NCBI RefSeq assembly: GCF_003149185.1
Contig: NZ_QGDO01000001.1
Coordinates: 1,178,001 to 1,242,000 of the forward strand
DNA from: Sediminitomix flava
Lineage (GTDB): Bacteria; Bacteroidota; Bacteroidia; Cytophagales; Flammeovirgaceae
DNA: 64,000 bases
Direction: 5' to 3'
Part shown: piece after piece, positions 44,901 through 53,453 of the stretch
How positions within the stretch are numbered: position 1 is the first letter of the stretch
Layout: every line of letters begins with the position of its first letter
Made by a program: the position numbers and the translations under genes
Notes under the pieces: model-generated
Databases searched by the model: none
Seen by the model: only the letters and a program-made list of their open reading frames with translations
Told to the model about the DNA's origin: nothing

Positions 44901-47900
44901 AATTTGCAGATGCTTCAAACTTCACAAACTGGGATTTTCAAGGTAATTGGGAAATTGGTACACAATCAGACATCGATACAAACCCTAGACCTTATCTTCA
45001 ATCATTTATTTATGACTATTTCATATCTATTGACGCAGACCCGACTAATGCAATAGCTAGTTTTAGCGGACATGGAGGTATCATTGTAGATTCAGAACTC
45101 ACATTAGAGGCTTCGGCAATAAATGGATATGAATTATGGAAATGGACAAACTCTAATGGTGATAGTCTTTCTAATACCAGTCCATTAACATTCCTTTTCA
45201 CAGCTGATAGTTCTATTCAATATACCGCCCATTTCATAGAAAATTATGAATTTGCTGGAGGAGATGGTACTGTAGATAATCCTTACAGGGTTGAGAATTT
45301 ACTTCAACTTGAATACATCAGTAATGTTCCTACACTTTGGAGTAAACATTTCGTTCTCATTTCTGATATTGACGCATCTGAAACAACTAGCTGGAATAAT
45401 GGCAAAGGTTTCAAACCAATAGGTCAAAATCAAAATAATTTTACAGGTAGCTTTAATGGTTTTGGTTATACAATTAGCGGACTTTACATTAATAGACCTA
45501 ATGAAGATTATATTGGTCTATTTGGCTACTCTACAAATGCACGTATCGAAAACTTAACCTTTACTGATTTTAATTATACTGGTAGAGATTATGTTGGTGG
45601 AATTGCGGGTTATATATCTAACACTGACTTATCTACTCTATTTGCTAAAGGTACTATAAATGGAGACGACAACTTAGGGGGGCTAGTTGGTAGATCTACT
45701 TCTTATACATCCATTGAAAATGTACACTCGAATGTGAGCATTACAGGAGACTCAGATCTTGGTGGTATTGTAGGTTCTTTCTACGACTCTAGACTTTCAT
45801 ATTCTTATGCCATTGGAGCTGTTAATGGAAATTATGATAATGGAGGACTTATTGGATACCAATCATCATCTACGATAAACTCATCCTTCTGGGATACTGA
45901 AACGACAGGCTTAACTAGCTCATCAGGCAGTGATAATAGTAGTGGTTTATCTACGCTTCAATTCTCTAGCGTAGCTAATTTTACAGATTGGAATTTCAAT
46001 GGTGTTTGGGGTATTCTTACCGAATCATCTTTTGAAGACGTTCCAAGACCTTATCTGATGGCCACTTTGTATGATCGTTTAATTGACGTTAAAGCTTCAC
46101 CATCATACGCTGCTAGATACTTCAGTGGTAAAGGGTATCATGACTATGGCGAAGAAGTTTGGTTAGCGGCTCCAGCTAAGTCGGGTTTCTGGTTTGAATT
46201 GTGGACTAATGATCAAGGAGATACCGTTAGTACATCTAACCCATTTATATTCGAGTTTGCACAAGATAGTTCATTAACATATACTGCTCACTTTTCAGAA
46301 AGTTTTGGTTTTGCTGGGGGTGATGGAACAGTTGAAGATCCTTATCAAATAAACCGTATGCTTCATCTTACATACCTTAGTAATGTAAGATCATTATGGG
46401 ATAAGCACTTTATTCTTACAGCTGATATAAATGCTGCAGAAACTGTTACTTCTAACAATGGGAAAGGATTTAGTCCTATCGGTAACAATGAGGTAGATTT
46501 TATAGGGTCGTTTAATGGTAACGGTTTCAAAATTGATAGCTTACACATAAACAGACCTCTCGAAAGTTACATTGGTTTATTCGGATCAACGAACTATAGT
46601 TCTACCACTATTAGCAATGTAGCACTAACTAATGCTAATATCGTTGGATACAACTATGTTGGGGCGTTAGTAGGCTATCTCGATGATGCGATTGTAATGA
46701 ATTCCTATTCAACAGGATCTATTAGAGCAAATAAATACTCTGGGGGACTTGTTGGATATAATTATTATGCAGACATTAAATATTCCTTCTCATCTTGTGA
46801 CATTATTGCTAATGACTACGTTGGAGGTCTTGCTGGATACATATATTATAGCTCAAGTATAGAGAACTCTTATGCTATGGGTTCAGTAATTGGTAATAAC
46901 TATACAGGTGGATTAACTGCTTATGCACCGTACTCCAATTACATCATTAATTCTTATTGGGACAAAGAAACAACTCTACAAACTAGTTCTGCTGGTAGTG
47001 ATGATAGTTTTGGTTTAGCGACAGTTGATTTCGCTGATCAGAATAATTTTACTGACTGGGATTTTGAAAATACTTGGATAATGAAATTAGATGAAAGTAT
47101 AGACTCTTCAACTAGACCTTATTTCAAGTATATGTACTATGATGGAAAAATTGAAATATCAACTAGTATAGAAGAAGCAATAGCTACAATCTCAGGGGCA
47201 GACTTCTATAACTATCAAGATGAAATCACATTAGATGTAACTCCGGTCAACGGTTATCAATTTGGAGCTTGGGTAGATGCAGAAGGAGATACCTTAAGTA
47301 CAACACCTTCTTACACATTTACATTTACAAATGAAAGTAACCTTGTGTATTACCTTCTTTTTGATGAAACATATGAATTTGCTGGGGGTGACGGTTCTTC
47401 AAGTGATCCTTATCAAATTGAAACACTTTTACAGTTAGAGTATTTAAGTAATATTTCATCACTTTGGGATAAAAACTTCATACTAGTGGCTGATATTGAT
47501 GCCTCTGCTACTGTAAACTGGAATGATGGAAAAGGATTTAGACCAATAGGTAACAATGATAAATATTTTAGTGGTAGGTTCAATGGTGATGAATTTAAGA
47601 TTTACAATCTTACAATTAATCGACCTAATGAAGACTATATAGGATTATTTGGTCATGTAAGAAACTATAATGACATCAGATTTATTTCACTTCGAAATGT
47701 CAATATTGTTGGAGGTAATTATGTTGGTGCTATTGCTGGTTATGTCTACTATTCAGATATTTTAAACAGTTATTCTACAGGTTCTGTAAATGGTCAAAAC
47801 TACGTGGGTGGAATCGTAGGTTACACAAGTAATTCAGGTAGTCATATCACCTCTACATTCTCTACAGCATCCGTAACTGGAAACGAATATGTGGGAGGGC

Positions 47901-50900
47901 TAATTGGTTATAACAGGTCTTCAAATATCAGTAAATCATATTCAATAGGGGCTATAAATGGAAATGAATATGTTGGTGGAGCTATAGGTCATGTTTATTC
48001 TGGTTCTATAAATGATATTTACTGGGATAAAGAAACAACTCTACAAACTAGTTCTGCTGGTAGTGATGATAGTTTTGGTTTAACAACTTCGCAATTCGAG
48101 AATCAAGAAAGCTTTACCAATTGGGACTTTGACAATACTTGGGTCTTGCAAGATGACTCTGAAATTGATTCTAATACGAGACCTTACTTACAGTGGATGT
48201 ACTATGATACGCAAACTGAAATTGCATTAGAGTTCCATGATGCTGCTGAAATTGTTTCTGGTTCTGGTGGATTAAATTATGATGATGAAATCACTTTAGA
48301 GGTGACCCCTGTACAAGGCTACATTTTTGAAGCATGGCTTAATGCTGAAGGTGATACTTTGAGTTATGACAATCCTTACACATTCACTTTTACTGAAGAC
48401 AGTCCAACAACATACTATGCACGTTTTGACGTAAATGTAGAGTTTGAAGGTGGAGATGGTTCAAGTAATGATCCGTATCAGATTGCAACTCTTGAACAAC
48501 TAAACTACTTAAGTACTATTTCCGCTATATGGAACAGACATTTTGTCCTGATAGCTGATATTGATGCTTCTGAAACATCTAGCTGGAATGATGGTAAAGG
48601 ATTCAGACCAATCGGAAATAATTCATCTCAGTTCAATGGTACATTCAATGGTGCTGGAAATGTAATATCAAACCTATATATCAATAGACCATTAGAAAAC
48701 TATGTTGGACTTTTCGGTAGGACTACATCTGGTAACATAAAAACAACCATTAAAAATGTAGGACTTTTAAATGCCAATATTACTGGTGATGATAGAGTTG
48801 GTGCTATAGCAGGATATTTATATCAAAGTACTGTTTCCCATTCTTTTGCAACAGGTATAGTAAACGGTGGAGAGTATGTCGGAGGTATAGTTGGACGTAT
48901 TTATTATTCTGATATATCAAACTCATTTAGCAACTGTGATGTCACAGCTAGTAGTTCTGTAGGAGGCATTGTAGGTAGTATAGATTATAATTCGAATGTT
49001 ATCAATTCTTATGCATTGGGTGCTGTTTCAGGAAGTTATAGTACTGGTGGAATAGCTGGCTATCATTACACAGATGAATATATTCAGAATTCATATTGGG
49101 ATAAAGAAACTACAGGGCTTTCAACTTCTCCTGGAGTAGATGATAGTTTTGGTTTAACTACATCTCAATTTGCTGAGCAAGAAAACTTTGCTAATTGGGA
49201 CTTCCATGGCACTTGGTTAATGGAAACGAATACTGATATTGATTCAAACCCACGTCCTTATCTTCAATGGATGTATTTTGATGCTCAAATATCAGTTAGT
49301 GAACAACCTACATATGCAAGTACTGAGTTTGTAGAAATTATAAGTGCAAACTACGATCAAGAAGTTACACTTAGTGTCAATCCTAAAAATGGATATGCTT
49401 TTGAAGCTTGGATAAGCGAAGCTGGAGATACGCTTAGTACAGTGAATCCTTATACATTCACTTTCACTGAAGAAAGTCCTCTAGAAATCACAGCTCAATT
49501 CAAAGAAGATTATGAATTTGTAGATGGTGATGGTTCATATTCTAATCCTTACCAAATTGAAACTCTAGCTCAATTAGAGTTTTTGAGTAATGTAAGATCA
49601 CTTTGGGATAGAAATTTCGTATTAATCTCAGATATCGATGCAAGTGAAACATCTAACTGGAACGAAGGCAAAGGATTTAGCCCTATTGGCGACAATAATC
49701 ACAGTTTCTATGGAAGATTTGATGGTAACTCACATATCATAAGTAATCTATACATCAACAGAGACCAAGATTTTGTTGGACTGTTCGGAAATGTATATGG
49801 AACGATCAAACAACTAGGCTTGAAAGACGCTTCAATAAAAGGAGCTAATCAAGTAGGTGGTCTTGCAGGAGATTTAGATGGAACTATAGAATCTTGTTTC
49901 GTTTCTGGTAATATTGAAGGAAATGTAAATATTGGAGGTCTTTCTGGTTATGTATACAGAGGCAATTTACTGAATTCATTTAGCTTAGCTGAAGTTAGCG
50001 GTATTCAAAATGTTGGAGGTGTAATAGGTTCTTTGGAAGATGAAAGCGAAGCCAATACACTTTACGCATCCGGAAATGTATCAGGTCAAAGCAATACAGG
50101 TGGTGCTATAGGTTATGCATCTTCTTCAAGTAAAGTTGAGATCGTATACTGGGATACTCAAACTACTGGTCAATCTTCATCTTCGGGAAGTTTATCATTC
50201 ATTTTTGGCTTATCTACAATTAATTTCAGTCAAGAATTTATGTTATCAGGTTTCGACTTTGGAGGTATCTGGGAAATTACAACACTAAATGAGTTTGATG
50301 AAAACCCGAGACCTTACTTACAATGGCAATTGTATGATGACTATATTTCAATCTATTCTACTCCTTCTGAAGCAAGTGAAACAATATCTGGGCATGGAGG
50401 TGTAAATAATGGAGATGAAGTTACATTTGAAGCCTTAGCAGTTAATGGTTATGTATTCTCTCATTGGGAAACTGTTGATGGAGATAGTATTTCTTCAGAT
50501 AATCCATATACATTCACGTTCAACAATGGGGATGAGACAGAGTATATTGCTCAATTTGAAAATGCATTTAGTTTTGCTGGTGGTGATGGTTCTATTCATG
50601 ATCCTTATCAAATTTCTACTCTTGATCACTTAGAGTATCTCTCAAATGTATCTAGTCTTTGGAACAGGCACTATATCCTAATCAACGATATCGATGCTAC
50701 AGCAACTCAGACATGGAATCAAAGTCAAGGTTTAAAGCCTATTGGTAATCAAAACAATTCCTTTACTGGCTCATTTAATGGACAAGGCTTCGTAATTAGT
50801 AACCTTGAAATCAATTATATGAATGAGAAGTATGTAGGTCTATTTGGTAGAATTAGCTATGCTACTATTAAAAATGTAGGCTTAACTAATGCTTATGTAT

Positions 50901-52069
50901 TAGGAAAATCTTATGTAGGAACACTAATTGGATATGCTGATCAAGCTACAATTTCTCATAACTATGTAACGGGACACGCTAATTCTTTAGATGGTGATTA
51001 CGTAGGAGGAATGGTTGGTTATTTATACTATTCTAACTTATCATTTGCTATTGCTAATGTGTCAACTTCAGCAAATAACTATGCTGGTGGCTTAGTAGGA
51101 CGTGCTGCATGGAATTCATACATCAACTACTCTTATTCAATTGGTCAAGTTAGTGGTTCTAACAATATAGGAGGAATCGCAGGTAGCTCATATTATAGTG
51201 TTGAAAACTCTTACTGGGATAAAGAAACAAGTGGCGTACTTAGTTCTTCGGGTAGCGATGATTCATTTGGATTAACTACTGCTCAATTCTCTGACAGCAA
51301 CAACTTCGCAGGATGGGACTTCGAAGCTACATGGGCTATAGCTACAAAAAACAACTTTGACTCGAATGCTAGACCTATGTTGAATATCATGTTCAATAAG
51401 GTGTTTGTGAAAGCAAATAATTCTGAGTGGGGTTCTGTAGAAGGAGAAGGTTATTTCTTAGATGATCAAGTCATTACGATTGATGCCTACCCTAACTATG
51501 GATATCATTTCAAAGGATGGGAGCTAGATGGTCAAAATATTACGAAAGAGGAGTCTTTCACTTTACAGGTGAAAGGTAATTATACCTTTACGGCTAATTT
51601 TGAGATTAATAGCTATAACATTGATATTGTAGAAAATGAGTATGGAACAATTACTTTTGACAATGATAGTTTAACTCATGGTAGTGATGTTACTTATACG
51701 ATCACACCAGATGAAGGCTATGTTGTAACAAGTGTTTTCATGAATGGATTTAACTACGGTAGCTTTACATCAAATACATATACCAATATCACAAGCGATA
51801 TTGAGATGGAAGTACTTTACACTAAAATTACTTCAGCTGATGATCTATCAGAAGAAATAAATGTGTATCCAGTTCCAACTTCGACTACAATTACAATTTC
51901 TGATATAGCTCCTAATAGAAGTATTAAGATCTTCAACCTAACAGGTATTGAAGTTCTATCAACTATTTCTAACAGCTCTTCAGAAACGATAGACTTAAGT
52001 GCATTAAGTACTGGTGTTTATCTAATTCAAGTAGAAGGTTATAAGATGCAACGCATCGTGAAGGAATAA
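41939..52069 (+). CDS. Giant exported GLUG-repeat protein with T9SS tail
   Basis: The protein has 3376 residues in one unbroken frame. After a signal peptide (about 1-20, LWAQ) come nine tandem units of about 355 residues. Each unit has GGDGSSSDPYQIETLEQLEYLS, an IDASETSSWNDGKGF-PIG segment, FNGNGHxISNLxINRP-GLFG, about four GLUG motifs (YVGGIVGY...NSYSTG.V.G), an YWDKETTGL block, NPRPYL, and a closing InlB-B/Listeria-Bacteroides-like repeat (YxFxxWxNxEGDSLS...YTFTFT). Two further InlB-B-like repeats and a T9SS type A tail (NVYPVPTSTTITI...GVYLIQVEG) end it. The parallel beta-helix expected for GLUG plus Ig-like spacers suggests a long surface or secreted fibre for adhesion or glycan capture (inference). 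No catalytic domain is seen. Confidence 0.9.
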   Translation: MRKFYLFFILLGFTQSLWAQTRPTKGNGNSSDPFQIENLDHLRWLSEGGSDGMTNAERWNKNYILMADIDASETSTWNDGLGFSPIGVLPDKFQGNFNGNRHTISNLYINRPDEDQASFIGYALNALITNLGIVDANITGARIIGGIIGYSYDSDVKYCYTSGTLTGTDYVGGIMGYANDYSYVYDSFTSASISGNDKVGGIIGEGISYSRIYSSYAFGPIAGISNVGGIYGVANPAYAYNTYWDSETTGQVTDAYLSASSGLATSDFATVDNFSSWDFENVWTITTQTDIDSNPRPYLKWMLFDDYIEVFASPVEADKSLTETDYYNYGDEITLETTAHPGFTFSHWENAEGVNISTENPYTFTYSADSTSKYTAVFEYSFEFAGGDGSSSDPYQIETLEQLSYLSYVRSLFHKSFILINDIDATETSSWNEGKGFEPLGYDREYSSTGTSYSTYAFNGDFNGNNHVISNLTINRPTEEYIGLFGYLSNAKVYNLGLTDINIQGNNNVGAIVGYAYNSEVKSTYSTGQINGINYSGGIVGRISSSSIENSISFADITLSSNYGGGLTGYMHNSSIKNSYSTGSVTGNSSIGGLVGYYISGNITDSYWDKETSGLTSSSGSDDSFGLTTTQFSDISNFTNWDFNGIWEVTTLSDIDSNPRPYLQAFIYEYFISLDASPSEATANLEGYGGVVVDSEITLTTTAKNGYEFLKWTNSEGDSISNENSFTFVFTADSSTQYTAHFIENYEFAGGDGSSNDPYQIANLEQLEYLSNVSSLWRDSFILTTDIDASETATWNNGKGYRPIGSSNQPFYGDFDGNNHTISGLTINRQNEEYSGLFGYVLNASFQNIGLVDVNILGSNYTGALIGYNWNSSVSHAYSTGTVSGNEFVGGLLGYQYTYDNSAFVEHSFSSADIIAESRAGGLVGHLSSGYVENTYATGSITGSSSTGGIVGTKNSAGIVNNSYWDIETTGLTTSSGSLDSFGLTTLEFADASNFTNWDFQGNWEIGTQSDIDTNPRPYLQSFIYDYFISIDADPTNAIASFSGHGGIIVDSELTLEASAINGYELWKWTNSNGDSLSNTSPLTFLFTADSSIQYTAHFIENYEFAGGDGTVDNPYRVENLLQLEYISNVPTLWSKHFVLISDIDASETTSWNNGKGFKPIGQNQNNFTGSFNGFGYTISGLYINRPNEDYIGLFGYSTNARIENLTFTDFNYTGRDYVGGIAGYISNTDLSTLFAKGTINGDDNLGGLVGRSTSYTSIENVHSNVSITGDSDLGGIVGSFYDSRLSYSYAIGAVNGNYDNGGLIGYQSSSTINSSFWDTETTGLTSSSGSDNSSGLSTLQFSSVANFTDWNFNGVWGILTESSFEDVPRPYLMATLYDRLIDVKASPSYAARYFSGKGYHDYGEEVWLAAPAKSGFWFELWTNDQGDTVSTSNPFIFEFAQDSSLTYTAHFSESFGFAGGDGTVEDPYQINRMLHLTYLSNVRSLWDKHFILTADINAAETVTSNNGKGFSPIGNNEVDFIGSFNGNGFKIDSLHINRPLESYIGLFGSTNYSSTTISNVALTNANIVGYNYVGALVGYLDDAIVMNSYSTGSIRANKYSGGLVGYNYYADIKYSFSSCDIIANDYVGGLAGYIYYSSSIENSYAMGSVIGNNYTGGLTAYAPYSNYIINSYWDKETTLQTSSAGSDDSFGLATVDFADQNNFTDWDFENTWIMKLDESIDSSTRPYFKYMYYDGKIEISTSIEEAIATISGADFYNYQDEITLDVTPVNGYQFGAWVDAEGDTLSTTPSYTFTFTNESNLVYYLLFDETYEFAGGDGSSSDPYQIETLLQLEYLSNISSLWDKNFILVADIDASATVNWNDGKGFRPIGNNDKYFSGRFNGDEFKIYNLTINRPNEDYIGLFGHVRNYNDIRFISLRNVNIVGGNYVGAIAGYVYYSDILNSYSTGSVNGQNYVGGIVGYTSNSGSHITSTFSTASVTGNEYVGGLIGYNRSSNISKSYSIGAINGNEYVGGAIGHVYSGSINDIYWDKETTLQTSSAGSDDSFGLTTSQFENQESFTNWDFDNTWVLQDDSEIDSNTRPYLQWMYYDTQTEIALEFHDAAEIVSGSGGLNYDDEITLEVTPVQGYIFEAWLNAEGDTLSYDNPYTFTFTEDSPTTYYARFDVNVEFEGGDGSSNDPYQIATLEQLNYLSTISAIWNRHFVLIADIDASETSSWNDGKGFRPIGNNSSQFNGTFNGAGNVISNLYINRPLENYVGLFGRTTSGNIKTTIKNVGLLNANITGDDRVGAIAGYLYQSTVSHSFATGIVNGGEYVGGIVGRIYYSDISNSFSNCDVTASSSVGGIVGSIDYNSNVINSYALGAVSGSYSTGGIAGYHYTDEYIQNSYWDKETTGLSTSPGVDDSFGLTTSQFAEQENFANWDFHGTWLMETNTDIDSNPRPYLQWMYFDAQISVSEQPTYASTEFVEIISANYDQEVTLSVNPKNGYAFEAWISEAGDTLSTVNPYTFTFTEESPLEITAQFKEDYEFVDGDGSYSNPYQIETLAQLEFLSNVRSLWDRNFVLISDIDASETSNWNEGKGFSPIGDNNHSFYGRFDGNSHIISNLYINRDQDFVGLFGNVYGTIKQLGLKDASIKGANQVGGLAGDLDGTIESCFVSGNIEGNVNIGGLSGYVYRGNLLNSFSLAEVSGIQNVGGVIGSLEDESEANTLYASGNVSGQSNTGGAIGYASSSSKVEIVYWDTQTTGQSSSSGSLSFIFGLSTINFSQEFMLSGFDFGGIWEITTLNEFDENPRPYLQWQLYDDYISIYSTPSEASETISGHGGVNNGDEVTFEALAVNGYVFSHWETVDGDSISSDNPYTFTFNNGDETEYIAQFENAFSFAGGDGSIHDPYQISTLDHLEYLSNVSSLWNRHYILINDIDATATQTWNQSQGLKPIGNQNNSFTGSFNGQGFVISNLEINYMNEKYVGLFGRISYATIKNVGLTNAYVLGKSYVGTLIGYADQATISHNYVTGHANSLDGDYVGGMVGYLYYSNLSFAIANVSTSANNYAGGLVGRAAWNSYINYSYSIGQVSGSNNIGGIAGSSYYSVENSYWDKETSGVLSSSGSDDSFGLTTAQFSDSNNFAGWDFEATWAIATKNNFDSNARPMLNIMFNKVFVKANNSEWGSVEGEGYFLDDQVITIDAYPNYGYHFKGWELDGQNITKEESFTLQVKGNYTFTANFEINSYNIDIVENEYGTITFDNDSLTHGSDVTYTITPDEGYVVTSVFMNGFNYGSFTSNTYTNITSDIEMEVLYTKITSADDLSEEINVYPVPTSTTITISDIAPNRSIKIFNLTGIEVLSTISNSSSETIDLSALSTGVYLIQVEGYKMQRIVKE
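42004..51400 (+). repeat. Nine tandem ~1066-bp coding repeats
   Basis: Unit starts (Gly-rich GGDG motif) are near 42004, 43082, 44177, 45247, 46308, 47374, 48440, 49514 and 50570, giving a period of about 1.06-1.1 kb. Units are mostly diverged at DNA level, but a 54-bp stretch at 46964-47017 is identical to 48029-48082, exactly 1065 bp away. Confidence 0.88.
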
Positions 52070-52092
52070 TTCGAAAGAATAATCCAAAAATC

Positions 52093-52130
52093 TACCCCTA
52101 ACTGCAAAACAGTTAGGGGTTATTTTTTAT
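52093..52130 (+). terminator. Rho-independent terminator after giant gene
   Basis: A perfect 11-bp stem ACCCCTAACTG/CAGTTAGGGGT with loop CAAAA is followed by TATTTTTT. Confidence 0.9.
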
Positions 52131-52133
52131 CCA

Positions 52134-52167
52134 TAAAAAAGCAACCTCTAAAGTAAAGGTTGCTTTC
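52134..52167 (-). terminator. Terminator at the end of the GH26 row
   Basis: The stem AAAGCAACCT/AGGTTGCTTT on the minus strand runs into TTTTTT. It lies 31 bp beyond the GH26 stop codon and back to back with the terminator of the convergent giant gene. Confidence 0.82.
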
Positions 52168-52197
52168 AAAAAATTTTATACCGATTAATGCCACTTT

Positions 52198-53376
52198 TTA
52201 ATTCTTGGTAACTGAAGCTGTTTGTAAAGCTTTTAACACAATACCATTTTCACTTATCGTCTTTAAATCCGTTTCAAATAAGATATCTCCTTTGTCGTAA
52301 AAAGCTTTGAAATCTGCTTCTGCCTCATGCCCCTTATAAGGCACATAATAATGATCAGGTCTTCCATTTCTCCATACCATCACATAAGCTATGTTTTTAG
52401 TAAGGTTATTGGTATTAATTATTTTATAAAGCTTTTCAGTAAACCATTTATTATCGGATACTAGCTCTAAACCTGTCTCCGTAAATGCACATAGTTTCCC
52501 TTTCTCTTGCGCAATCACTGAAATGATCTCTAGTTTTTTAATTACTTCATTGATTCCTCCACCTTGTTCTTTGAAATCCCAGTAGTCATCTAGGCCAAGA
52601 ATATCAACATAATCATCTCCCGGATAACGCTCAAGGTACTTGTCTTTAGTTTCAAAAATACGATCAGGAGAATAAGCATAAAGAAGATTGTGTACGCCTT
52701 TACTCCTGAAGTAATCTACCGTAAAACGGAATATCATTTTATAGCCCTCTGTGCTACAATGTTTTTCTCCCCACCAAAACCAATTACCGTTATTTTCATG
52801 GAATGGTCTGAAAATAACAGGTACATGCTCGCCATTTTCAAGTTTTAAACCTTTGAAAAAAGAAGCAAGATCATCCAATCGAGTCAAATATCCTTCATGA
52901 TTCTTTCCTCCTGGCAAAATATGACTCACAACCATCTTATCCGTTTCCCAAGAACTTAAACTGTCTACGGGAGAATATACGTGCCAACTGAGTGTATTCA
53001 CTCCCCCTCTTTGGTGAACCTCTTTCATCCATCGTTGCATTTCCTTAAAAGGAACTCCATCCAGATTTTTCTCTCCGCCAATTCCTCCTGCATCCCAACC
53101 ATACAAGGCTGGATAATCTCCTACTACTTCTTTTACATCAGACTTTCCTTCTTCATAAGCCCAACCAATACCGTAAGCCAAGTTATCTTGATGTCCGAAC
53201 AAGGTATAATTAGGTGCTAATCTTTTCAGTTTATGATAAAGATTAATTGTTGATTGTTCAGCAGAATTATCCGCTGGAAGATCTTGTATTTTTGGTGCTT
53301 CAGATTCTTGACATGAACTCAAACCTAGTCCAATGATAATCGTCAGAAAACCCAAATATTTATTTATCTTTTTCAT
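52198..53376 (-). CDS. GH26 beta-mannanase lipoprotein
   Basis: The protein has 392 residues. Lipoprotein signal with GLSSC, Cys near 22, then acidic residues. The GH26 barrel fills the rest: LFGHQDNLAYGIGW, NTLSWHVYSPVD, VIFRPFHENNGNWFWWG with the acid/base Glu near 194, YSPDRIF, and FTETGLE with the nucleophile Glu near 300. It is the size of catalytic-domain-only Bacteroides mannanases that release mannobiose. Anchoring may be periplasmic or surface; the sequence does not decide. It is downstream of the T9SS GH26 gene and shares the YGIGW and WWG pattern with it. Confidence 0.92.
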   Translation of the reverse strand: MKKINKYLGFLTIIIGLGLSSCQESEAPKIQDLPADNSAEQSTINLYHKLKRLAPNYTLFGHQDNLAYGIGWAYEEGKSDVKEVVGDYPALYGWDAGGIGGEKNLDGVPFKEMQRWMKEVHQRGGVNTLSWHVYSPVDSLSSWETDKMVVSHILPGGKNHEGYLTRLDDLASFFKGLKLENGEHVPVIFRPFHENNGNWFWWGEKHCSTEGYKMIFRFTVDYFRSKGVHNLLYAYSPDRIFETKDKYLERYPGDDYVDILGLDDYWDFKEQGGGINEVIKKLEIISVIAQEKGKLCAFTETGLELVSDNKWFTEKLYKIINTNNLTKNIAYVMVWRNGRPDHYYVPYKGHEAEADFKAFYDKGDILFETDLKTISENGIVLKALQTASVTKN

Positions 53377-53392
53377 GATAGTTACTTTTTAA

Positions 53393-53421
53393 GACCTTCT
53401 GACTCGAAAGTACAGAAGGTT
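53393..53421 (-). terminator. Terminator-like hairpin between the two GH26 genes
   Basis: The stem ACCTTCTG/CAGAAGGT has an 11-nt loop; on the minus strand TTAAAAAG follows, a weak U tract. It is inside a gene row. Confidence 0.5.
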
Positions 53422-53453
53422 TCCACACAACATCAATCCCTCTTCCCTTCTTT

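Noticed and set aside
42004-51400. Giant repeat gene as an assembly artefact or fused genes
   Set aside because: Units are diverged from one another, frame is continuous over 10 kb, and there is one signal peptide and one secretion tail at the proper ends.
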